Of a stretch of 64,000 nucleotides of DNA, positions 41,421 to 51,693 are shown in pieces. Below the pieces are notes generated by a model. It was not told the DNA's origin, did no database searches, and saw nothing but the letters and a program-made list of their open reading frames with translations. Where the stretch lies: NCBI GenBank assembly GCA_947652115.1, contig OX393569.1, positions 11,178,055-11,242,054 of the forward strand. The letters run 5' to 3'. This DNA comes from Blastomussa wellsi. Lineage: Eukaryota; Cnidaria; Anthozoa; Scleractinia; Plerogyridae. Position numbers and translations under genes: made by a program. How positions within the stretch are numbered: position 1 is the stretch's first letter; each line of letters starts with the position of its first letter.

Positions 41421-41870
41421 ATGGCGGCTGTAAAGAAGATTTTGAACTTCAATATTGGAGTTCTTGGTCACATTGACAGTGGAAAAACATCTCTTGTCAA
41501 AGTTTTGAGCTCAACCGCATCTACGGCGTCTTTTGATAAGAACCCCCAGAGTCAAGAACGTGGAATAACTCTTGATATCGGGTTTTCCTCATTTCAAGTC
41601 CCCATCCCAGAGCATCTAAAGCACCATGATTACGAGGTTCTTCAGTTTACACTCGTTGATTGCCCAGGTCATGCTTCTCTTATCAGGACTATCATTGGAG
41701 GTGCTCAGATTATTGATATGATGATGCTCGTAGTGGATGTCACCAAAGGATTGCAGACCCAGACAGCTGAGTGTCTCGTGATTGGAGAGATTCTTTGTGA
41801 GAAGCTGGTCGTCGTATTAAACAAGATCGACTTATTGAAAGAAGAAAAGAGGGACGTGCTAGTCGAAAAG
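41421..41870 (+). CDS. EEFSEC: Selenocysteine-specific elongation factor, first exon (host)
   Basis: 150 codons before a splice donor (GAAAAG then GTAACA at 41871). All GTPase signatures for this part are present: GHIDSGKTSL (P-loop), ERGITLDIGF (switch I), DCPGHASLIRT (switch II) and NKIDLL (base recognition). DKNPQSQERGITLD and RTIIGGAQIIDMMMLVVDV are close to animal EEFSEC rather than EF-Tu or EF1A. The factor delivers Sec-tRNA to UGA codons through SBP2/SECIS. Translation past the donor to 41930 is intron. Later exons are not seen downstream, so intron 1 probably holds the transposon cluster and possibly the second viral element. Confidence 0.9.
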
Positions 41871-42308
41871 GTAACAACACTTTCTTCTATAACTTCCGTA
41901 GAAAAAAATATATATCAAATGATACAATAATCAGGGTTGTCAGTAGGTTTTTGAGTAGCAGGTTCCATTTAAAAAGTAGGCGGCTATTTCCATTTTATTT
42001 CTCCAATATCACGCTCAAAACTGACCTACTACTAACATTCGGAGTAGCTGGGCAGTATTCGGAATAGTAGGTGAAATGCGCCGGTCGCCGGCTATTTTGA
42101 CAACCCCGAAGAATATGAGGTACTCCTAGTCTCTTTCGGAGATCGTCATGCAACGCTTCTCCCCACTAATGCATGTACAGTACCGCTCAAAGGTAAGTTG
42201 ACAGTCTCGACTCGATCCTCGAAACTCGATCCTCGATCCTCAAAATTTTCGAGAATCGAGGATCGAGGATTGAGTTTCGAGGATCGAGAAATAAGGCTTT
42301 CTCGAATA

Positions 42309-44318
42309 TGTGACCCTCCACGGGAAAACAGGGACAAAGGTGATAGCACGCTCACAACACGCTAGCACAACACGCTTAGCGTGTCTAATGTCACGGATAT
42401 GCGCATATTTAATCACTACAACAATGCAGGACACACTAGCTTTGTTTCGGGATTTTTAGCACGCTAAATCTTTTGTTGCAAATAGTGTGCTCGAGGTCAC
42501 GCTTAGCGGGCAATTTAACACGCTAAAACACTCAAGAACACGCTAGAATTATGGCGGAAACCACACATTCATTACAGATTTCGTTATTCAGAAATAATTA
42601 TATGAGAAACTTTCGCAAACGAAGAAGCAACGCCAAAAGTAAACGCTTCAGTTATTCGAGTTTAATAAATGTACGATGTACCGTTTTCGAACCGAAAATA
42701 CCGCTAGTGCTACAAATACTAAGTAAATAATAAGATCAAATCAACTATGAAATTGAGCGTAAAAATATTCCTTTCACTTACTTAAAATTTTATCGTAAGA
42801 TACATTGTGTTGCCATGATTTAAATGTCCATTGAGTTACGACTTCGAGTACAACATTCTCAGAATAAAAGTTACCGTATTTATTCACTTGTAAGGCGCAC
42901 GAGAAAATATGCTTGTTCAATCAAAATCTGCTCAAAACTCGGGGTGCGTCTTATAACCGAGTATTTTCCCGCAACAAAATAAAACTTTTCCAAATTTCCC
43001 TAATAATTACCGTACATTTATTTGTCTATAAGCCGGTTGTGGCGGTGTTATAAGCCGAGCGATTCTTGCATGATCTGACATTCCATCGGCGTAGATTTCA
43101 TCATCACAGGGGGATCATCATCTGTGCTGTCGCCAGCTTTTGAAATCCTGCATGTTTTGAATGATTTTCTCATCATCTCCCCTAGAATTTCCTCCCAAGC
43201 CTGCTTTACCCAACGGAGGACCAGATTTCTCGATGAACTGTGGATAGCACACCTCCTTTGCCTTTAGCTGAAGAATTCCCGTGAACTTTCGATCGATCGA
43301 TCAATTGTTTTGAAAATATCCGAAACTGGCCAATCAGAAGAGGCCGTTCCCACGGCCAAGTAAACATTGCAACACGATCTGACAGAAATCGGCTGGCAGC
43401 ATTGCTGTAATTGCGGTTCAAAACAGAAAACTTACCCTCACTTCTCTGCTCCAAAGACCACTTCAGAAGTGTTTCATCCAATTCAGAATACTTTGGCGAA
43501 TAAACAGCCCATTGCGTTTCATTTTTTGGTTACATTTTTAGTTCACCATTGAAGAGGTTCGCTTGATCTTTTCGCCAGCGACGAACCATGGATTCACCGA
43601 TCCCGTATTCACTCCAGCCGTAACTACTTTTAATTTGAAAGCTAAGTTCTACGAAGAAGGACGGGCTTCGCTGAGAAAAACAGAACAAAGCTAAAGACTG
43701 AACAAGAGAGAGACAATTTCTAGGAGCCGAAATCGCATCTTTTGTTGAAAACACACAGTTCGAAGCTTTCTTGGATGTATTCTTGAGAAATGAAATTCGT
43801 GGCAAAAAGAATCGATGCAATCCAATACAGGTTATTACCACGATAAATGAAAGGATGGAATTTTTGTTTTCGTGAATAAAGGAATGGTAGGTTGAAAACA
43901 TACCCTGAACACTGTTTTCGTTTTTTGCTGTTCAATAACACGATCTTTCTTTATACTGTTATACTTTCTTTATACTTACTCTATACTGTTTTAGGAGTAT
44001 TTCTTTTAAAGCTTAAAGGTTGGTCACGCTTTGCGTGCGCGTTCGCACACCCAGTGTGTTGTGCTTTTTCGCACACAACTGACACGCAGCTTTTGTTTTG
44101 AAGCTTGACACGCTTTTTTGTTCGACTGCTCACGCTTCTTTCTTCGGCCTCGCACGCTTAATTGTGTTTAGTGTGTCCTGTAAAACAAAAGATCCACTAA
44201 TGAGGCAAGTTTCAGAACACGCTTTAAGCGTGCTAAAATCGAAATCTATTGTTTTAAGGTGGAAGCGTGTTGTGAGCGTGCTATCACCTTTGTCCCTGTT
44301 TTCCCGTGGAGGGTCACA
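42309..44318. mobile_element. TGTGACCCTCC-ended DNA transposon (2010 bp), pogo-like
   Basis: Inverted termini of about 55 bp start TGTGACCCTCCACGGGAAAA and end with the complement, flanked by TA (42307-42308 and 44319-44320). Transposon A shows the uninterrupted target (CTCAAATATGCAAACTC). Subterminal DNA is rich in ACACGCTA and GCGTGT motifs. A decayed transposase lies inside on the minus strand. A related terminus occurs at about 49822-49877. Confidence 0.75.
43050..43645 (-). pseudogene. Pogo/Tigger-like transposase remnant
   Basis: Pieces in several frames: an N-terminal helix-turn-helix-like GESMVRRWRKDQANLF (about 43600), DETLLKWSLEQRSEG (about 43480) and a C-terminal WVKQAWEEILGEMMRKSFKTCRIS (about 43190). 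These resemble the CENP-B/pogo family order. No intact frame or full DDE triad can be read. The homologous 3' part at 49950-50275 supports a former coding function. Confidence 0.45.
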
Positions 44319-44423
44319 TATGCAAACTCGAAAGGGCTTTCGAGGAAATGATTGGCTCACACCTCAAGTACAAGTGTTTCGCGTCACCCATTATCGCGTG
44401 AAAACATTCGACCAAGTGATATA

Positions 44424-46119
44424 CAATACCGCTCAAATGTAAGTTACCACCATCTCGCGAGAAACGCGACTCGTATTGCGAGAAACAAGACTCGTATCGC
44501 GAGAAACGAAACTCGTATCGCAGGAAACGAGAACTGTCTCTCGAGAAATTTCTCGTTTCTCGCGAGTGCACTGCAAGTACCACTTGACGTTTTTTTGGAG
44601 AAACAAAATAAACTGCTTCTCTGTAAACAGTTGTTTGCATGCATTGGAAAAATTGTTCAGCGAGCATGTATCGTTGGTTTATTTTTTCGGCGAGATAAGC
44701 ATGGGAGATGTGCGACTGGAGTTTTATTGTTACTGCTCAGTGGGCAATGTTTACATACATGTATTGAGCGACATTTGTTTTGCCTGTTCTTAAACTGCTT
44801 AAATTGAAATGAAACTTGGTTGGCATTCGATATCGGTATCGACGCCGCGAAGTGCCTGATTTAATTGACTAGATACACTGTGCATGTTCTACATATATTC
44901 AGTGGCATAAAATCAACTCAACTGACTTCTTCGTTAATTACATAGGTTAGCGCTAAAACATTTTGTGTTAGTAGCACCTTCGCTTTTCGGAAAACTTTTA
45001 CTTTCATCAAACAATTGACTCGACAAGTTGTTGAGATGTCGCCCAATCGCTGTGACGGTCTTATCTGACTTGTTTGGCTGCTTTCAACCAGCTGTTTATT
45101 TGTCGTTCGGCTTGAATTTTGGTTTTTCTTTATGCAGATAAGAATTACTTTCATCAGATGAAAAGTAAATTTCTTCGGTCAATTCCAATTTCGGCGGAAG
45201 GGAAAGTCTGGAAACACAGCACGTTGAACACGTGCATTCTGGCCCGGCAAATTCCCGGAAAAGAACTTGATAATTTCAACTTCTTTTATTTTGATTTTTG
45301 CATTATTCAATGGGTGTGGAAAAGTTGAAGGAAACAAAAAATATGCAGAAATCCGCTGAGTATATATGCCTTTCAAATATAATAAATGTAGACAAGATTC
45401 TCAGATTCAGGGAAAGCGAGCAAAGGTCAAGAAAGCATGACAAAAGCATGACGCATTGGCCTGTCACAAGTTTTATTTACTTGCGTCTACACTTACATTG
45501 CTGGAATCTTGAAAGTTGTTCGTAAAACCTTGGGATTTCAACCTCGTGCGGTCGCTTGCAATCTTTGGTGACTCCTTGTGATCGATTGTTTCAAACTGGG
45601 CCAAATTCTAGCGACGCAAGTTTCGATACAGAAGCTTGCGGTCAATATTTCGGGCACACAATATGCAAATTCACCACGCTGGTAATGAACTGAAAGAAGT
45701 GTAAACTTTTCCGCAGGTACCTTAACTGGTGTATTAATTTGAGATTATTGACAATGCTTTTCACTTATGTTTTGCATTTAAGATAAATTCTAACAACACG
45801 ACAAGTTTCAATTCAAAAGTTTTCTTGAGTTCGTTCGCACGCAAATATGCCAACATGCAAATTCAATGCACTGTCTGTCGTGAAGTAAAAACATCCTGTG
45901 CAGTTTTGTGTAAGCACTTTTACCATGTCTCTATTTTCGATTTTTGAAATTGTTTTCATTCAAGTTTTGCATTTCAGATGAGAACAATAAAGTTTAGCGA
46001 CACGGCGAGTTTCGATTCAATCACTTGCATGTAAACAAGCTGAAACAAGCCAATATTCAGTGCACTGTCTATCAGCTCAAATGAGACGAGAGGTGGTAAC
46101 TTACATTTGAGCGGTACTG
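44424..46119. mobile_element. CAGTACC-family DNA transposon C (1696 bp)
   Basis: The left end is CAATACCGCTCAAATGTAAG, the right end GAGCGGTACTG, with TA on both sides (44422-44423, 46120-46121). The left subterminal region carries CGAGAAAC/TCTCGCGAG repeats shared with the fragment at 1231-1343. No transposase is visible. It is inserted in transposon B. Confidence 0.75.
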
Positions 46120-47156
46120 TATCAGCGCACTGCACGGCATTTTTTCGAAGACACTTGTATTTATAACTCAATGTAGATTTGCAGTCAGCAACGGAAGCTT
46201 TCGAGGTTCCGCAGCCGTTTTCAAAATCAATCAAAATACATTCGTGTTGAACTCTGTAACCTGATATACGTTACAAGTTGTCAACGGCAGTCGCGCCATC
46301 GCGTCTAGCCCGCAACTTAGTAATTAAAAGAACTGATTTAAACACAAAACACCTTTTTATTTGGTTTAGGTATCTTCCTTAAACTTTCCTTTCCGTAAAA
46401 GCCAAAATATTAAAACTCCATCACGTGCATGAATCGTGAAATTCCAAAGTAAACAACATTATGCAAATTTCTCTTGAAATTTGAACCGCGCTTGTTTTGA
46501 GAACGAATCTTTCGTGGATATTTATACACAAACCGTAACACGCCGTTAACCTGCGTTAACCATTCCTCAACATCTCTCTCTCTGACAAGAAAAGATGAAA
46601 TTTCGACACAAAGTAAAATGCTGGTGGCCAAACTTCCAACAGCGACATCAAGGTACAAATCCAGACAAGCGAGACGACACGGGGAACCGTGCTTTAGTGA
46701 AGTTATCCTGCGTTTAATATAATTAGAATACTTAAATGAACTTATGCTACGTTTTCCTTTGGAGCCGCAGAGACTCGTCAATTGCAATAACGCACTTTTT
46801 CCATTGCTGTTCCTTCTGGGTTGACGGTGTCGGAAACATTCTAAACGTACACCACTTAACTTTTTCTAATTTACTCGCCTCTAAAGGCACCTTCCCCCTT
46901 GACCCCATACAGTTACGATTTTGTAATTCATTTGAATGAAAAAAATTTTTAACTAGCTTCACAGCAAAATTTCCAATTGAACAGCTTTGCTCCTATAAAA
47001 GTCATCATCTTCCTCCCCGTTTAACCCATCTAATACAAAATTATCCTCCCCAGGAAGAAACTCAATACTCGATCCTCGATCCTCGAAATTTTTGAGAATC
47101 GTGGATCAAGGATCGAGGCTCGAGGGACTGTCAACTTACCTTTGAGCGGTACTGTA

Positions 47157-48246
47157 TCAGCGGCTCCCCCTGATTGACACCCCCAGGGACCCAGGGGGTG
47201 GGGGTTGTCAAAATGCTCAAACAAATGTTGTCAAATCCCCCTGGGTATGGGGTAGAAAACAACTCACAATCTCCCCAACCCTGGGGATCCAAAAATGTGG
47301 GTCAAATGATAAAAAACATTAGAAAAATAGCAAAATTTTGAGTTAAAAGAAACCATATCATAAATACTCTTGTTCCTTGGCCATCGTCACCCTCTTACCC
47401 AGGGTCACTCAGGAAACAAGGGACCCTGGAAAGATCCGATTTGAAGTCCGAAAATATCGGACTTCCGGTTGAACTGCGCATGCCTATCTTTCAAAAGCTT
47501 GACCCAACGAACTAAATGGCATTTTACTTCCAGCAATTTTTATTGTCTTCAAAACCAAGCAAAATTGATCCTGTAATGGAACTTTCGAGAGTTGCTTGTT
47601 TTGTCAAGCCTGTGCAGCAAGGAACGAAGACTCAATGTTGATAGAGTAGAAAAAAGCCAAGGAAGGCAATATTTTTGGCCTAGACTCTTGACAAGCTTGA
47701 AAAATGTGATGGTTCACGGGAATACATACCTTGACGCTTATCCGTTAAACAGGCAAAACCGTCAACCATCTGTTAGAAAGTTTTCTCCGAAACGTTGGAG
47801 GCGTTAACATAACCGTTAGCTTTAAATGTCATAGTGTTAGAACGAAAGTTTTGTTTCCATTAGCCGTTAGCATCAGAGCGTTAGATCGGACAGCGTAGGC
47901 GTTAACACAAAATTTGCATCCGTTAGAACAGCTGACAGAAGTGTTAGAAAAAATTACCATCCGTTAAACGGGTAATGCAACTGTTTGCTATTACATGACC
48001 AGAAGTTTCGCTGCCCCGAACATGAAGACTGACTTGGCGAATGAAGCGAGCTTTTAAGGCCATTTATGTCATGAAGCGGATGAGCGAGCGAACTTCTCGT
48101 TTGCAGACATGTCCCAGACAAATTTTAACTTTCTCTTCAGCCAAACAAGATCGTAAGAAACCATTTCAAAACCACGAGATAAAAAACTCTTTTATAGTCT
48201 TTGTTTCGTGTAAAAAGCGTTGTTTATTTATCTTGCCACGACACTA
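47157..48246. other. Intron/intergenic, no gene recognised
   Basis: A C/G-rich patch (CCCCCAGGGACCCAGGGGGTGGG near 47180) and a region rich in CGTTAG/CGTTAAC words (about 47755-47965) are the only visible structures. Confidence 0.35.
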
Positions 48247-48610
48247 CAGTACCACTCGGAGATAAGCGAACCACCTAATGCGTTCTCAGCGCGAAGGAAA
48301 CGTGAAGGCAACGTGAAGGAAACGCATTTGCATTTGCGTTCCCAGAATATATTGTTTGATTCTCTATCAGTCACAACAATAAAAGCGTTACCTTGCTTTA
48401 ACTTAAAATTATGCAAATTCGGATGGTTTTCAAGTTAGGATCAAAGCCGTCCTTTGAGTTGTTTAACAAAAGCACACAAAACAACGCAAGTTAGAGGTGA
48501 AATGAATAACAAAAGCCAAACGCGTTGGCAAAAATTCACCAATGTGTTGAGAACGCGAAGCAACACTTTGAGAACGCGTTAGATGGTTCGCTTATCTTCG
48601 AGTGGTACTG
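48247..48610. mobile_element. CAGTACC-type MITE (364 bp)
   Basis: The ends CAGTACCACTCGGAGATAAG and CTTATCTTCGAGTGGTACTG are inverted; the left flank is TA, the right CA (degenerate). The subterminal GCGAACCA and GAACGC words are also inverted. It is too small to code and shares the first 7 bases with elements A to C. Confidence 0.7.
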
Positions 48611-49821
48611 CATGTCGCGGAATGTTTGCTTAATTAATAATCAAAGTTTTAGATCCATCACGGAAAAAAAAGCAAGAAAGTGTGGAATTTCGTGCAACCC
48701 TTTCACTAACTTATCATTTTCCAATTTTAAACATTACTTTTATTCAAGATTTCTTTAGCTCATTAGTTGTGATCCGGTTATTTCGCTTGGAGACATCTTA
48801 CAAATTTGTATCGGACTGAAAAAAATTATTTTGATCTTGTCTCTTTTTTTGTTTCGGTGAAACCATCAAACGCTCCTCGGTCCATAATAGGAATCATTAT
48901 CTTTACATTTGCAGCTGTGTAAAATGATTTCTGACGGCAGTAACGAGTCTAGCTAAGAGTTCAAATGTGCACTTCGTTGCAACATTTTAGTTATGTTGTC
49001 ACTAAAAATAAAAACAACAACTCGGCAAGTGTGCGAGTGCAAGCCTAAAATTCCGGATTAAAGATTGAAATATGAAAGAAACTTGAAATAAACATTGCTT
49101 CAAATTAAATTTCACTATGAACAAGCCAAGAAATATACTCAAAATCGTCAACATATCGAAAATTGAAAGCAGAGCAATTTTGCACGGGTAATTAGTTTAT
49201 TGACATTTCACTGGCTTCACACTAAAAGTAGAAAGTTCTAATGTTAGCAGACGTGTGAAACTTTTCTTGTATGACTTCAATAACCTTTCAATAAGCTTTC
49301 AAATAGTGTATGGTTTCTTAAAAATCTTTTCTAATGCAGTCGATTTTGAAATGCCCGTGTCTTGAAGATGGAAATCCAGCGCCGGTATTAATGTTTTTCG
49401 TCTTCCACGTTTTCGCATTGAGGAATTAAATTTTACTTTTCGAACGTTTTCCAACCGGTAAGTGCTTGGTTTCTTGTTTTTTGTCAAATTCCTTTAATTT
49501 TTTTCATACAGTATCAGCGATTTAGATTGCTGTTTTTCATTTTGGATGTCCTTTTATTCGATTGGCGAATTGACAGAAACACGCTTCAAATAAATTTGCT
49601 AGTAGGCGACAATCATACGTTCCATTCTCTGTTCAAGTTTACTTTTCTGGCCCTGCACTTTTACCGTGTTGTATCGCACATTTAGCATGACATCGAACAC
49701 GCCACTTGAACAAAAGCTTTAGCGTGTCAAGCCATGCCAACAAAAGCTACCGTGACTATCACTGTTTTGCTTATTAAATATGTGCATATCCGTGTCATAT
49801 GGCATGCTAAGCGTGCCATGT
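48611..49821. other. Intron/intergenic, no gene recognised
   Basis: AT-rich. From about 49660 it contains GCGTGTCA/CATGCTAA words like the subterminal region of the element at 42309-44318, so its right part is probably a relative of that element. Confidence 0.35.
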
Positions 49822-49877
49822 CATCGCATGTGTGCCCGTGTCATCACCTTCTTATCTGTTTTCCCGTGGAGGGTCAC
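49822..49877. mobile_element. Right terminus related to the 42309-44318 transposon
   Basis: CCCGTGTCATCACCTT followed by GTTTTCCCGTGGAGGGTCACA matches that element's right end. The left partner was not identified. Confidence 0.5.
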
Positions 49878-49949
49878 AAATGTTAGCAAAATGAAAGACA
49901 ATGGGCTGTTATTCATGAAAGTATTCTGAATTTGATGAGACATTTCTAA

Positions 49950-50275
49950 AGTGATTTTTGGGGCAGAGAAGTCGCAGAAAGTTTTCTGGTTTGAACCACA
50001 TTTACAACACTACCTCCAGCTGATTTCTGTCAGATCGTGTTGCAATGTTTACTTGACCATGGGAACAGCCACTCCTGATTGGCAAGTTTCGGATGTTGTC
50101 AAAACAATCGATCAAAAGTTCACAGGAATTCAGGAATTGCGGTCAACAACGTTAGTGGATTTTAGAATTAAGTTTTGCAGTAGAAATCTGGTCCTCTGTT
50201 GGGTAAAGCAGGCTTGGAAGAAATTCTATGCAAGATGATGAGGGAATAATTCAAAACATTCGGGATTTCAAACGC
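49950..50275 (+). pseudogene. Pogo-like transposase 3' fragment
   Basis: Inverted homologue of about 43130-43420 (TTTCTGTCAGATCGTGTTGCA, CGGATGTTGTCAAAACAAT-like text, and CWVKQAWKKF). It ends abruptly at about 50275, where PLV sequence begins. Confidence 0.45.
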
Positions 50276-50276
50276 T

Positions 50277-50681
50277 CGGAACCGGAAGGCTGCATAGCCC
50301 AGAGCGAGCACCCTGGCACCCATGAACGCGAGTTCACCCCTTTTCTGCTGCTCGCTTGGCTGATAGAAATCAGAGAACTTGGGCTCTTTGGGAGGTGCCA
50401 TCCGTTCTTCAGGGTGCAGCCTGTTGTAGAGTTTGAAGGCGTAGTCAGTGTTGGTGAAATTCTGCTAGGCCTCCTCCTTTATTTGCGCGTTTGTCGCAAT
50501 CCAGTCGAGAAGTTTCGTGCGGTCACGTGCGTATTTTGAGTACGAGAGCTTTATCATGCTGCACTTTTTCTTCTAGCACTGCTTTGTCACCGCCCGCAAA
50601 AGCCCTGGCGAGATAATTACCGCCGATGAAAGCCGCTGCGTTCAACACAGCCCCGCCAACCATAATCGCGACACTTGCCAT
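50277..50681 (-). pseudogene. PLV-type small membrane protein, broken
   Basis: Starts at the ATG at 50681 with a hydrophobic N-terminus (MASVAIMVGGAVLNAAAFIGGNYL, signal-anchor like) and a charged continuation (DKAVLEEKVQHDKAL). A frame change near 50555 and a TAG near 50488 precede further text (RDRTKLLDWIATN; FTNTDYAFKLYNR; then PPKEPKFSDFYQPSEQQKRGE and ALGYAAFRFR). The sequence ends at the pogo fragment. A TATATAAAAG motif lies 4 bp before the ATG. Confidence 0.5.
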
Positions 50682-50723
50682 TTTTCTTTTATATATTTTT
50701 TCAAATATTGGTGGGAAGGATTT

Positions 50724-50936
50724 TCAGGTATTGGTTGGAAGGATTTTTTGGTCCTCCAGGTACTTTTTGAGCGCAACGCTCCCAGCCATGACAGCTGTGA
50801 ACAATGGGTAGTTTTCGATAGAATTAGAAGGGTCACCTGTTAAACTTTTCTTGAACGTTTTTTTGGCCACCCAGCCTATGCCAGCAGCGAGGCCGGTAAG
50901 GGTGGTGGCATCCATGACGAGCTTGTTGTCGGACAT
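50724..50936 (-). CDS. PLV-type 70-residue membrane protein
   Basis: Short intact frame from the ATG at 50936, chosen because TATATAAAC ends directly before it. TTLTGLAAGIGWVAKK and LFTAVMAGSVALKKYL are two amphipathic/hydrophobic segments separated by GDPSNSIENY. It is adjacent to and collinear with the next small membrane gene, as expected of PLV virion-membrane or minor structural genes. Function unknown. Confidence 0.45.
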   Translation of the reverse strand: MSDNKLVMDATTLTGLAAGIGWVAKKTFKKSLTGDPSNSIENYPLFTAVMAGSVALKKYLEDQKILPTNT

Positions 50937-50945
50937 GTTTATATA
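50937..50945 (-). promoter_or_regulatory. Start-proximal TATATAAAC
   Basis: The motif touches the ATG at 50936. With 50686-50695 and 37926-37933 it makes three cases of a TATATA box within 7 bp of a PLV start codon. Confidence 0.4.
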
Positions 50946-50999
50946 GAAGAGAGAAATATCTAAATAGTAGTAAGAGCCTATGCTTTGACAACGGACCAA

Positions 51000-51320
51000 T
51001 CAGAATCGAGTATTTTTTGAATGGACCAATCAGGAGGCCTTATATCAAACACGTGACTTTTCTAAACCGAAAATGACGTCAGCAAAAACGTCACAAGCCA
51101 ATGAACCAATCAGGAGACATGAATTCAAATGACTTTAATGGTCACACAATACATGTCACACAAGTGGTAACACAAATACATGTCACGCAAAAACCTGGTA
51201 ACGAGTTCAATAACGAGTTCAATGTCACGCAAAAAACCTGGTAACGAGTTCAATGTCACGCAATGTCAATTCTTCTTCTTGATGAATTTGAATGGTACAT
51301 TTTTTATCATTGAAAGAGGA
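51000..51320. repeat. Gap with GTCACGCAA tandem repeats
   Basis: Between about 51187 and 51275, AATGTCACGCAAAAA and CCTGGTAACGAGTTCAAT recur two to three times. Upstream are AGACCAATCAG-like repeats (AACCAATCAGGAG at about 51024 and 51109) and TGACGTCA. This may be subterminal DNA of the second Polinton-type element. No gene is supported. Confidence 0.45.
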
Positions 51321-51399
51321 GAATTACCTGTTTGATTTCCAACTTACTACGTCTAAAGGGTTTGCAAGAAAAAACGATTTTCTTGTTCGACATGCAAAA

Positions 51400-51668
51400 A
51401 GAAGTTTGGTGAAATGACACCCATCTTCAAGAATATGGAAATTTCTTTGAACGACATTGGCCCACACAACACAGAGATATGTCGGCAAGATGTGGGGGAA
51501 CACATGAAAGCATTTGCAGAAGACCACGAGATCCTGAGTTCGCCTCGTCGAGTACTGATTGGAAGTTATTTTGGACAAAAGATTCTCCTGGCCACACTCC
51601 TGCTCAAGTTTTACCTGGAGTCTCTCAATAACCTTCGCGAGCGAGCACGGTATTTCGCAAAGAAGTGA
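51400..51668 (+). pseudogene. Polymerase fragment of the first-element type
   Basis: FGEMTPIFKNMEI, TEICRQDVGEHMKAFAEDH and RVLIGSYFGQKILLATLLLKFYLE correspond to about residues 1115-1190 of the polymerase at 14688-19122 (same order, roughly 75% similar by eye), with a 10-residue insertion. It reads opposite to the adjacent polymerase at 51694, belongs to the other polymerase lineage, and so shows a third Polinton-type insertion, now almost gone. Confidence 0.65.
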
Positions 51669-51693
51669 ATTCTAAGTAAACATCACCTACGTC

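Larger units (their letters stand above)
42178..47154. mobile_element. CAGTACC-family DNA transposon B with two nested elements
   Basis: The ends CAGTACCGCTCAAAGGTAAG and GAGCGGTACTG are inverted and flanked by TA (42176-42177, 47155-47156). Subterminal TCGATCCTCGA blocks match transposon A. Without the inner elements at 42309-44318 and 44424-46119 about 1.27 kb remains, homologous to A. The order of insertion is B first, then the two inner elements. Confidence 0.75.
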
